NCBI RefSeq assembly: GCF_009649815.1
Contig: NZ_WJIC01000022.1
Span: forward strand, 1 to 64,000
From: Nocardia sp. SYP-A9097
GTDB taxonomy: Bacteria > Actinomycetota > Actinomycetes > Mycobacteriales > Mycobacteriaceae
Direction: 5' to 3'
DNA length: 64,000 nt
How positions within the stretch are numbered: position 1 is the stretch's first letter; each line of letters starts with the position of its first letter. A model generated the notes under the pieces. The model was not told the origin of the DNA, searched no databases, and saw only the letters and a program-made list of their open reading frames with translations. Positions 33,396 to 40,972 of the stretch are shown here, one piece after another. The translations under genes and the position numbers were made by a program.

Positions 33396-33940
33396 TGCCT
33401 GTCACAATCACCGACAATATTTCACCACGCCCAGATGCCCTCATCCGGCCGGTCAACCGCCCCCCAGGAGACGAATTCCTTCGCGTCGCCCGGGAATAGC
33501 CGGGGCCTTTCGCAGCCGAATACCCTGCGCCACAGCACGTTCCGGCGGCGTTCAAGACAAGAGTCAACCCCCACCCAAGACTTGGTCAAGCGATCACCGG
33601 GAACTGAGCGTTGGATTTGGCTCGAAATCCAACGCTCAGTTCCCGGTGATCGCCTGTCCAGTTTCATATCTGCGTGTCGCGCGGGTGTTTCGGGGTCTTT
33701 GTCTCGAGAAGGTTCCCACGGCCATCGGGCCAGGCTGGGAGGCGAGAGGGCGGCTCCCAAAGGGGGAGCGAAAGTCGGGTACGGCAGGCGAGGTTCCCAC
33801 TCCGAAGAATCTTGGCCTTCCTCCGAACCCCGCTGAGGCTCAGGGTAATCCGCCCAACTCTGCTACGAAGGCCCCGGGTACAACCCTTCCTGGCCGAATG
33901 TCCTCCCTGAGCGCAGGCCGCAGAGCTTGTACGCACGTGC
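33396..33940. other. 545-bp non-coding region with inverted repeat and GC-rich structured element
   Basis: Left part (33396-33588): leader of the DUF2786 gene. Middle: the 29-bp inverted repeat at 33590-33653. Right part (about 33660-33940): GC-rich, with several short self-complementary runs (for example GGGAG/CTCCC near 33740-33770 and CTGAGGCTCAG at 33833-33843) and open frames in more than one reading on both strands, typical of non-protein sequence. It may be a repeated intergenic element or a structured RNA; I cannot name it. Confidence 0.45.
33590..33653. repeat. Long perfect inverted repeat, 29-bp arms
   Basis: Arms 33590-33618 and 33625-33653 are exact reverse complements separated by the 6-base loop GGCTCG. 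There are no T runs. The arms are longer than an ordinary terminator stem and the flanking genes are co-directional, so a mobile miniature element or a processed hairpin RNA is as likely as a terminator. Confidence 0.8.
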
Positions 33941-34735
33941 TCAGAGAACTGTGCGCTGGAGCCAGTGGGTGAGGATGTCGCGGTCGCCGGTGATGTCCAG
34001 GCGGGTGGTGTCGGCGGGGATTCGGCGCAGCATAGTGAGGTAGAGGTCGACGGCGGATCCGTGGATGGTGATGGTGCCGGGGGTGGGGTCGTGATTCCAT
34101 TCGATCGTGTCGCCGGCGGGGCGAATCGTCCAGTCGCGGGGGTGTGCGCGGGTGGCGTCGGTGGCGTGCAGGGTGAGAATCTCACCGCCGGGGAGGGGCG
34201 CCGTCAAGTTGCCCGGTACGGATCGGGCGGTGAAAACCAGTGCGGTCTGCAGGATTTCGAGTGATTCGGAGAGTCCGTCGGCGGCCAGTTCGGGTGCCAT
34301 TGTCACGTCGTGGCCCAGTGCGAGTGCGGCGTCCGCACCGTGTGCGGTTGCCTCGTGCAGGCGTCGGCGAATCCACCAGCGGGCGGGGAGCATCGGTCCG
34401 ATCGGTGTCCAGATCGGGACTTCGGTGCCGGTGGTGTCGACCGCGTCCAACACTGTTCGGGCGGTGTGGCGAAGCCATTCATCGGCTTGCTCGGGGTCGG
34501 CCGGTGGCATGCGGTGCGGGGTGTTTTCGCGGCTGAGTCGTGTTGTGGCACGGTCGGTGATCATTGTCGCGGCCCAATGATGGCCGCCGCCGAGGTGGAT
34601 GAGCAGATCGGCCAGGGTCCAACCGGGGCAGGTCGGGATCGGTGTGTGCGGGTCGGAACCACGGACCAGATCGGCCAGCCGCTCGGTTTGGTCGAGTAGA
34701 GCCTTGCGCTGCGCTTCAAGATCGAGGACTGCCAC
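33941..34735 (-). CDS. Mycothiol-dependent maleylpyruvate isomerase-family protein (TIGR03083-like)
   Basis: 264 aa. The N-terminal DinB-like four-helix domain has the family features TCPGWTLADLLIHLGGGHHW (about residues 35-54) and a later RRRLHEATAHGADA segment; together these supply three histidines for a metal. The C-terminal domain (about 165-264) is of the SCP2-like type. Such proteins in actinomycetes are often mycothiol-dependent transferases or isomerases; the substrate is unknown. It stands alone, divergent from the copper-chaperone operon. Confidence 0.8.
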   Translation of the reverse strand: MAVLDLEAQRKALLDQTERLADLVRGSDPHTPIPTCPGWTLADLLIHLGGGHHWAATMITDRATTRLSRENTPHRMPPADPEQADEWLRHTARTVLDAVDTTGTEVPIWTPIGPMLPARWWIRRRLHEATAHGADAALALGHDVTMAPELAADGLSESLEILQTALVFTARSVPGNLTAPLPGGEILTLHATDATRAHPRDWTIRPAGDTIEWNHDPTPGTITIHGSAVDLYLTMLRRIPADTTRLDITGDRDILTHWLQRTVL

Positions 34736-34818
34736 GAGATCGACGGTAGTCCAGCGGAATTGGCCCGGGTAGGCGTGTGCCGAGTCGGAGGACCAACACG
34801 CACATGATCTAGATCACG

Positions 34819-34849
34819 TTGATACCCCTAGGGGGTATGGGTTTATAGT
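34819..34849 (+). promoter_or_regulatory. CsoR-like copper box within a promoter
   Basis: ATACCCCTAGGGGGTAT (34822-34838) is a near-perfect palindrome of the type bound by CsoR copper sensors. It sits between TTGATA (34819-34824) and TATAGT (34844-34849), a 19-bp spacing. Repression relieved by Cu(I) is expected for the chaperone/MFS genes downstream. The long spacer is also seen in MerR-regulated promoters, which is an alternative reading. Confidence 0.65.
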
Positions 34850-34908
34850 CGGTCGCGGCGGAGGTACCGCCTCGACGGGAAAGCCCGTGGGACGCAAGGA
34901 GAACGGCC

Positions 34909-35130
34909 ATGAGCAACAGCACGGATATCAGTACGTACACGCTTTCGGGTGTGACCTGTGGTGGTTGCGTCGGCAAGGTCGAGGCCGCGATCGGGAAACT
35001 CTCCGGCATCGACGGCGTTCAGATCGAGCTCGCCACCGGCCGGATGAGTGTTATCGGGGCGGGCGGGGCCGACGGCGCATTGATTCAGACCACCATCGAG
35101 AAGCTCGGCTACCGGGTAGCCGAAGGCTGA
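34909..35130 (+). CDS. Heavy-metal-associated (copper chaperone-like) protein
   Basis: 73 aa with a ferredoxin-like HMA fold. The metal motif is GVTCGGC (cysteines 17 and 20), where the usual methionine before the first cysteine is replaced by valine. The remainder (VEAAIGKLSGIDGVQIELATGRMSV) follows the beta-alpha-beta pattern of CopZ. It lies 60 bp downstream of the CsoR-like box and 56 bp before an MFS transporter gene, so it probably delivers or buffers Cu(I). A CAAGGAGAA ribosome binding site precedes the ATG. Confidence 0.85.
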   Translation: MSNSTDISTYTLSGVTCGGCVGKVEAAIGKLSGIDGVQIELATGRMSVIGAGGADGALIQTTIEKLGYRVAEG

Positions 35131-35186
35131 ATTCGTGTCCGCGCCACCGGGATTCGCCCGATGGCGCGGATCGGAGGGACCGTCCG

Positions 35187-36461
35187 ATGTTCACCTCACT
35201 ACTGCGGCACCGCGACTACCTGCGACTGTTCACCGCTCAGGTGTCGGCACTGTTCGGCACCGGATTGACCACCGTCGCACTGGGATTGCTCGCCTATGAG
35301 CTCGCCGGGTCCGAGGCGGCCGCCGTGCTGGGCACCGCGCTCACCATCAAAATGCTGGTCTATGTGACGGTCGCGCCGATTGTGGGCGCCTACGCCGATC
35401 GCCTCCCGCGCCGGACCTTCCTGTTCGGGCTCAATGTGATTCGCGGCGCGGTGGTGCTGGCGCTGCCGTTCATCGACCAGATCTGGCAGATCTACATACT
35501 GATCGCCGTGCTGCAGACCGCGTCGGCGGCCTTCACCCCCACCTATCAGGCGGTCATCCCCGATATCCTGCCCGATGAGCGCGATTACACCCGCGCACTA
35601 TCGGCCGCACAACTGGCCGCGACCATGGAGACCCTGCTGAGCCCCATGCTGGCCGCGGCGGCACTGCTGGTGATCAGCTTCCACTGGCTGTTCGTCGGCA
35701 CCGCAATCGGATTCGCGTTCTCGGCCGTACTGGTGCTCACCACTCGAATCCCGGATGCGGGCGCGACCAGCCAGGCCGATTTCCGGGACCGGATCACCGT
35801 CGGCCTGCGTATCTTCGCCGTGACCCCACGACTGCGCGGACTCCTCGGCTTGAATCTCGTTGTAGCGGCGGCCGGTTCGGTCATCATGGTCAATACCGTC
35901 AACTATGTCCGCGATACCCTCGGCGGCACCCAGACCGGTGTGGCAATGCTGTTGGCCGCCAATGGTTTCGGCACCATGCTCATCGCGCTGTCACTCCCCC
36001 GGCTGCTGGATCGAGTCGATGCCCGTCCGGTCATGCTGACCGGCGCGGCGACTCTGATCACCGGACTCGTCACCGCCATCGCCCTCTCGACCGCCGACTC
36101 CGGCGAATGGCGTTGGGCCGCAGCAATAGTGGTGTGGGCGCTGGTGGGCGCGGGCACCGCCGCCATCCTCACCCCGACCGGGCAGCTGCTGCGCCGCTCG
36201 GCAGCACCCGCCGATCGTCCCGCCCTCTTCGCGGCGCAGTTCTCCCTGTCACACCTGGCCTGGCTGCTCACCTACCCGATCACCGGATGGCTGACCACCA
36301 CCGCCGGGTTCACCACCACCTGGGTAATCTTGGCCGTGATTGCCGCCATGGGCCTTACCACGGCCGCGCGCCTGTGGCCCCGGCACGACGCCGAGGTAAT
36401 CGACGCGGCATACCGCTTCGGACCCGCCACAGAGGCGCCCCGACTCACCCTGGCCGGGTAG
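35187..36461 (+). CDS. MFS transporter, probably metal-linked exporter
   Basis: A 424-aa transporter with about 12 membrane helices of the enterobactin-exporter/NreB-like group (opening SLLRHRDYLRLFTAQVSALFGTGL; loop motif GAYADRLPRRTF at about residues 68-79). The start at 35187 follows GGAGGG; the frame is open from 34887 but only this ATG fits the membrane pattern. Co-transcription with a copper-chaperone-like gene behind a CsoR-like box suggests Cu or another metal as substrate or a metal-triggered role. No P-type ATPase is nearby. Confidence 0.82.
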   Translation: MFTSLLRHRDYLRLFTAQVSALFGTGLTTVALGLLAYELAGSEAAAVLGTALTIKMLVYVTVAPIVGAYADRLPRRTFLFGLNVIRGAVVLALPFIDQIWQIYILIAVLQTASAAFTPTYQAVIPDILPDERDYTRALSAAQLAATMETLLSPMLAAAALLVISFHWLFVGTAIGFAFSAVLVLTTRIPDAGATSQADFRDRITVGLRIFAVTPRLRGLLGLNLVVAAAGSVIMVNTVNYVRDTLGGTQTGVAMLLAANGFGTMLIALSLPRLLDRVDARPVMLTGAATLITGLVTAIALSTADSGEWRWAAAIVVWALVGAGTAAILTPTGQLLRRSAAPADRPALFAAQFSLSHLAWLLTYPITGWLTTTAGFTTTWVILAVIAAMGLTTAARLWPRHDAEVIDAAYRFGPATEAPRLTLAG

Positions 36462-36713
36462 TCACAGGGCCTCCGAACAGCGATTATCAAGCGAAGTTGA
36501 GCCTCCTCGATCGGGTACTGCGCTCGGATTCCATCCGAGTGGCGCTGGTCAGCGGTGCGACGGGCAGCCGGAAGTCGGTCACACTGGCGGATTGGATCGA
36601 GCGCCGCGTCCGGCCCGGCGCTCCCCGACGCTCCCTGATCTCCTTGCGGATTCGGGCACGGTGTGGCACCGCTTCGCTTAGCGTGGGGCAGTTGATGTCG
36701 AGAGGGGTCACGG
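36462..36713 (+). pseudogene. Remnant of a MalT/LuxR-type ATPase regulator
   Basis: From about 36490 to 36620 the plus strand reads LSLLDRVLRSDSIRVALVSGATGSRKSVTLADWIERR, close to the start of large LuxR regulators with an AAA/STAND ATPase. The P-loop GxxGxGKS is degraded to GATGSRKS, and nothing further of the protein is present before the glnA4-like start at 36714. No function is expected. The last 30 bases hold the ribosome binding site GAGAGGGG for the next gene. Confidence 0.5.
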
Positions 36714-38078
36714 ATGCGAGCCGGAATGCTGAGTGTTGCGGAGCTGGTGGGGCAGGTCGAGGCGGGCGCGATCGACACCGTACTGGTGGCCATGACCGAT
36801 ATGCAGGGGAGATTACAGGGAAAGCGTTGTTCGGCACGGTATTTCGTGGAGGAGGTGCTCGATCACGCCACCGAGGCATGTGACTATCTGCTCGCCGTGG
36901 ATGTGGAGATGACCACGGTCGACGGGTACGCCATGTCCTCCTGGGAGACCGGGTACGGGGATTTCGTGCTGCGGCCGGATCTGACCACCCTGCGGCTGGT
37001 CCCGTGGTGGCCGGGGACCGCGCTGGTGCTCTGCGATGTGGAGCAGGTGGATTCGGGCGGGAAGCCGGTGGTGGCATCGCCGCGGCAGGTGCTGCGGGCA
37101 CAGCTGGACCGGCTGGCCGAGCACGGATTGCGCGCCTATGTCGGCACCGAGCTCGAATTCCTGGTCTTCGACGATAGTTACGAGTCGGCGTTCCGCGGCG
37201 GCTATCGGGATCTGACGCCCGCGAACCAGTACAACGTCGACTACTCCATGCTCGGCACGGCCCGGATCGAACCGCTGCTGCGGCGTATTCGCAATGAAAT
37301 GTCCGGGGCCGGAATGTATGTCGAGTCGGCCAAGGGCGAGTGCAATCCCGGACAGCATGAGATCGCCTTCAAGTACGACGAGGCGTTGATCACCTGCGAC
37401 AACCACACCATCTACAAGACCGGGGCCAAGGAGATCGCCGCGCAGGAGGGCCGCAGCCTCACGTTCATGGCGAAATACAATGAGCGTGAGGGGAATTCGT
37501 GCCATATCCACCTCAGCCTGCGGGATGAGGCAGGTAATCCGGTGTTCGCCGGCGCGGAGGCGGATGGCGGCTCGCCACTGATGCGGCACTTCCTGGCCGG
37601 GCAATTGGATTGCCTGCGCGAGTTCACCTACCTGCTCGCGCCTAATATCAACTCGTACAAGCGTTTTCAGGCGGGTAGTTTCGCGCCGACGGCGGTCGCG
37701 TGGGGCCGGGACAATCGGACCTGTTCACTGCGCGTGGTCGGGCACGGGCCGTCACTGCGATTCGAGAATCGGGTGCCGGGCGGGGACGTGAATCCGTATC
37801 TCGCCGTGGCGGCTTCGATCGCCGCCGGATTGTATGGACTCGAACAGCGGCTGCCCCTGGAACCGGAATTCCACGGTAATGCCTACCGGTCGCAGCGGCC
37901 GCGGGTTCCGCATACGCTGCGGGATGCGGCGCGGCTGTTCGGTGAGAGCAAGGTCGCGCAGCGGGCGTTCGGTGAGGACGTGGTGCGGCACTATCGCAAT
38001 GCGGCGCAGGTCGAACTCGACGCCTATGACGCGGCGGTGACCGATTGGGAGCGGGTGCGTGGTTTCGAACGACTCTGA
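36714..38078 (+). CDS. glnA4: Glutamine synthetase family, GlnA4-like (gamma-glutamylamine ligase)
   Basis: A 454-aa type I glutamine-synthetase fold. Visible signatures are VESAKGECNPGQHEIAF (about residues 203-219), NEREGNSCHIHLSL near 259-272, and SFAPTAVAWGRDNRT near 323-337 with a following FENRVPGGDVNPYLA. The operon with a class I amidotransferase, aldehyde dehydrogenase and SDR matches Rv2860c-Rv2857c. Such GlnA4-type enzymes ligate glutamate to amines rather than ammonia, as in PuuA-like pathways for polyamines or ethanolamine. It overlaps the next gene by 20 bp. Confidence 0.85.
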   Translation: MRAGMLSVAELVGQVEAGAIDTVLVAMTDMQGRLQGKRCSARYFVEEVLDHATEACDYLLAVDVEMTTVDGYAMSSWETGYGDFVLRPDLTTLRLVPWWPGTALVLCDVEQVDSGGKPVVASPRQVLRAQLDRLAEHGLRAYVGTELEFLVFDDSYESAFRGGYRDLTPANQYNVDYSMLGTARIEPLLRRIRNEMSGAGMYVESAKGECNPGQHEIAFKYDEALITCDNHTIYKTGAKEIAAQEGRSLTFMAKYNEREGNSCHIHLSLRDEAGNPVFAGAEADGGSPLMRHFLAGQLDCLREFTYLLAPNINSYKRFQAGSFAPTAVAWGRDNRTCSLRVVGHGPSLRFENRVPGGDVNPYLAVAASIAAGLYGLEQRLPLEPEFHGNAYRSQRPRVPHTLRDAARLFGESKVAQRAFGEDVVRHYRNAAQVELDAYDAAVTDWERVRGFERL

Positions 38079-38835
38079 GAGTGCGAGCGGCCCCGAGGTT
38101 TCGGCGAGCTCCTTACCGGCCAGGCGGCCACTGATCGGGCTGCCCACCTATTCCGAGCGCACCCGCTTCGGGCACTGGGAGGTCGACGCCGCGGTGCTCG
38201 CGCGCACGTATGTGGATATGACCGAGCGCGCGGGTGGTATCCCGGTTCTGTTGCCGCCCACCGGAATCGCGCGACCGGAGCTGATCGAGCGGCTCGACGG
38301 CCTGGTGCTGACCGGCGGCGCGGATATCGATCCGTCCCGATACGCCGCCGAGCCGGACCCCGCGACCCTGGGCATCCGGCCGGACCGGGACGAATCCGAG
38401 TTCGGGCTGTTCGAACTCGCACGGGCCGCGAAGATGCCCGTGCTCGCGATCTGCCGCGGATTGCAATTGGTGAACGTCGCGATGGGCGGCACTCTGCTGC
38501 AGCATCTTCCGGATGCGCTCGGGCATACCGATCATGCCCGCACCCCCGGGGCATTCGGGGTCACGACCGTCCGAACCACGGCGGGCAGCCGGGTGGCGGC
38601 CATCGCGGGCCAGGAGGTGAAGGTGCACTGTCACCATCATCAGGCGATCGATGCGCTGGCCCCCGGGCTCACCGCGTCCGCGCACGCCCCCGACGGCACC
38701 ATCGAGGCGGCCGAGTCGGACGGCTCGTTCCTGGTCGGCGTGCAATGGCATCCGGAGGAGAACCCGGCCGATGACCGCCTCATGCGGGCATTGGTGGAAC
38801 AGGCCGCACAATTCGGAAGGGAGCGCACTCGGTGA
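38059..38835 (+). CDS. Gamma-glutamyl-amine/GABA hydrolase, class I glutamine amidotransferase-like (peptidase C26)
   Basis: 258 aa. The nucleophile cysteine is in AICRGLQLVNVAMGG (near residue 133), and the catalytic histidine and glutamate in VQWHPEENP near the C-terminus (about 227-235). It would release glutamate from the gamma-glutamylated product, like PuuD of Escherichia coli, and corresponds in position to Rv2859c. It overlaps the glnA4-like gene by 20 bp and the aldehyde dehydrogenase gene by 4 (GTGA), so all three are translated together. The start is GTG. Confidence 0.85.
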   Translation: MVSNDSESASGPEVSASSLPARRPLIGLPTYSERTRFGHWEVDAAVLARTYVDMTERAGGIPVLLPPTGIARPELIERLDGLVLTGGADIDPSRYAAEPDPATLGIRPDRDESEFGLFELARAAKMPVLAICRGLQLVNVAMGGTLLQHLPDALGHTDHARTPGAFGVTTVRTTAGSRVAAIAGQEVKVHCHHHQAIDALAPGLTASAHAPDGTIEAAESDGSFLVGVQWHPEENPADDRLMRALVEQAAQFGRERTR

Positions 38836-40196
38836 CAACGACCCAGGTCATCAATCCCGCGACCGAAAAGGTCGTGGCCACAGTGGAATTGGCCGATCTC
38901 GTCGCGACGGACGCGGCCATCGAACGAGCCCGGCAGGCGCTGCCGGGCTGGCGCGCGATAGCACCCGGTGACCGCGCGCGAATGCTGCGCCGGTTCGCCG
39001 AGGCCGTCGACGCCGATCTGGAGAACCTCGCGCAGCTCGAGGTGCGCAATGCGGGCCACACCATCGGCAACGCACGCTGGGAGGCGGGCAATGTGCGCGA
39101 TGTGCTGCACTACAGCGCCGGACTGCCGGAACGCCTGCTGGGCAATCAGATTCCGGTCGCGGGCGGGGTGGATATCACCTTTCACGAACCGCTCGGTGTC
39201 GTCGGGATCATCGTGCCGTGGAACTTCCCCATGCCGATCGCGGCGTGGGGTTTCGGCCCCGCGCTCGCGGCGGGGAATACCGTGGTGCTCAAACCGGCGG
39301 AGCTGACGCCTTTGACGGCTATCCGGCTCGGTGAGCTCGCTCTTCAGTCCGGCTTGCCGGAGAACGTCTTTCAGGTGATTCCGGGTAAGGGTTCGGTGGT
39401 GGGCGCGCGGTTCGTCACCCATCCGGCGGTGCGCAAGGTGGTCTTCACCGGCTCCACCGAGGTGGGGCGCGGCATTATGGCCGGCTGCGCCGAGCAGGTG
39501 AAGCGGGTCACCCTCGAATTGGGCGGTAAGAGCGCCAATATCGTATTCGCCGATTCGGATGTGGAGAAGGCCGCCGCCACAGCGCCTTACGGTGTCTTCG
39601 ACAATGCCGGGCAGGACTGCTGCGCGCGGTCGCGAATTCTGGTGCAGCGCAATGTTTTCGACCGATTCCTGGAGCTGCTGGAACCGGCCGTACAGGGCGT
39701 GCGGGTCGGCGATCCGGCCGATACGGCGACCGAGATGGGACCGCTCATCTCGGCGGCGCATCGCGAGCGAGTGGCCGGATTCCTGGAGCCCTCGACCAAG
39801 GTGGCATTCACCGGAGCACGCCCCGACGGCCCCGGATTCTGGTTCCCGCCAACGGTTGTGCTGCCCTCGACCCCGCACGACCGGATTCTTACCGAGGAGG
39901 TGTTCGGTCCGGTGGTGGCCGTGCTGCCGTTCGATGATGAGGCCGATGCGCTGCGCATTGCCAATGACTCCGAATACGGCCTGTCCGGCTCCATCTGGAC
40001 CTCCGATATCGGCCGGGCGCTGCGGGTCGCACGCGGTGTCGAGGCCGGGAACCTGTCGGTGAATTCGCACTCATCCGTGCGGTATTGGACGCCCTTCGGC
40101 GGTTTCAAACAGTCCGGCTTGGGTCGCGAACTCGGGCCGGACGCCGCGCGCGCCTTCACCGAGACCAAGAACGTCTTCATCGCCACCGACAATTAA
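38832..40196 (+). CDS. aldC: NAD(P)-dependent aldehyde dehydrogenase (AldC-like)
   Basis: 454 aa. The active-site cysteine lies in NAGQDCCARSRI (near residue 260), the general-base glutamate in TLELGGKSANIVF (near 228), and the cofactor loop in FTGSTEVGRGIM. It would oxidise the aldehyde made from the gamma-glutamylated amine, as PuuC does. In Mycobacterium tuberculosis the gene in this operon position is aldC (Rv2858c). The GTG start overlaps the preceding stop. No amine oxidase is encoded between, so the aldehyde-forming step must come from elsewhere. Confidence 0.88.
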   Translation: MTTTQVINPATEKVVATVELADLVATDAAIERARQALPGWRAIAPGDRARMLRRFAEAVDADLENLAQLEVRNAGHTIGNARWEAGNVRDVLHYSAGLPERLLGNQIPVAGGVDITFHEPLGVVGIIVPWNFPMPIAAWGFGPALAAGNTVVLKPAELTPLTAIRLGELALQSGLPENVFQVIPGKGSVVGARFVTHPAVRKVVFTGSTEVGRGIMAGCAEQVKRVTLELGGKSANIVFADSDVEKAAATAPYGVFDNAGQDCCARSRILVQRNVFDRFLELLEPAVQGVRVGDPADTATEMGPLISAAHRERVAGFLEPSTKVAFTGARPDGPGFWFPPTVVLPSTPHDRILTEEVFGPVVAVLPFDDEADALRIANDSEYGLSGSIWTSDIGRALRVARGVEAGNLSVNSHSSVRYWTPFGGFKQSGLGRELGPDAARAFTETKNVFIATDN

Positions 40197-40205
40197 GGAG
40201 ATACC

Positions 40206-40970
40206 TTGCAGCGCTTACAGGATCGAGTCGCGGTCGTCACCGGCGGCGGCAGTGGTATCGGGCTCGCCACCGCCAAGCGTTTCGCCCAGGAGGGCGCGAA
40301 AGTCGTTGTCGCCGATATCGATGCCACCTCCGGTGAGGCCGCGGCGGCCGCGGTCGGCGGACTCTATGTGAAGGTCGATGTCACCGACGAGGGGCAGGTA
40401 CAGGCGCTCTTCCGGACCGCGGTGGATACCTACGGTGGTCTCGATATCGCGTTCAACAACGCGGGAATCTCACCGCCCGAGGATGATTCGATTCTCACCA
40501 CCGGGCTGGACGCCTGGCGGCGGGTGCAGGAGGTCAATCTGACCTCGGTGTATCTGTGCAGCAAGTACGCGATCCAGCACATGCTGGAGCGCGGTAAGGG
40601 CTCGGTGATCAATACCGCGTCCTTCGTCGCGGTCATGGGCGCGGCGACCTCGCAGATCTCCTACACCGCCTCCAAGGGTGGCGTGCTGTCGATGAGCCGC
40701 GAGCTCGGAGTTCAGTTCGCCCGCAATGGAATCCGGGTCAACGCACTGTGCCCCGGACCGGTGAATACCCCGTTGCTGCAGGAGTTGTTCGCCAAGGATC
40801 CCGAGCGTGCCGCACGGCGACTGGTGCATATTCCGGCCGGTCGATTCGCCGAGCCGGAGGAGATCGCCGCTGCCGTGGCATTTCTCGCCAGCGACGACTC
40901 CTCCTTCATTACCGCCTCGCAGTTCCTGGTCGACGGCGGAATCTCCGGGGCGTACGTGACCCCGCTGTGA
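40206..40970 (+). CDS. Short-chain dehydrogenase/reductase of the glnA4 operon
   Basis: A 254-aa SDR with VTGGGSGIG (about residues 11-19), NNAGISPP (about 87-94), and SYTASKG near 156-162. It corresponds to Rv2857c, the last gene of the mycobacterial glnA4 operon. The start is a TTG with AAGGAG 5 bases upstream, overlapping the aldehyde dehydrogenase stop region. It probably acts on a hydroxy or keto intermediate of the amine pathway; the exact substrate is unknown. It ends 2 bp from the convergent permease gene. Confidence 0.85.
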   Translation: MQRLQDRVAVVTGGGSGIGLATAKRFAQEGAKVVVADIDATSGEAAAAAVGGLYVKVDVTDEGQVQALFRTAVDTYGGLDIAFNNAGISPPEDDSILTTGLDAWRRVQEVNLTSVYLCSKYAIQHMLERGKGSVINTASFVAVMGAATSQISYTASKGGVLSMSRELGVQFARNGIRVNALCPGPVNTPLLQELFAKDPERAARRLVHIPAGRFAEPEEIAAAVAFLASDDSSFITASQFLVDGGISGAYVTPL

Positions 40971-40972
40971 AG

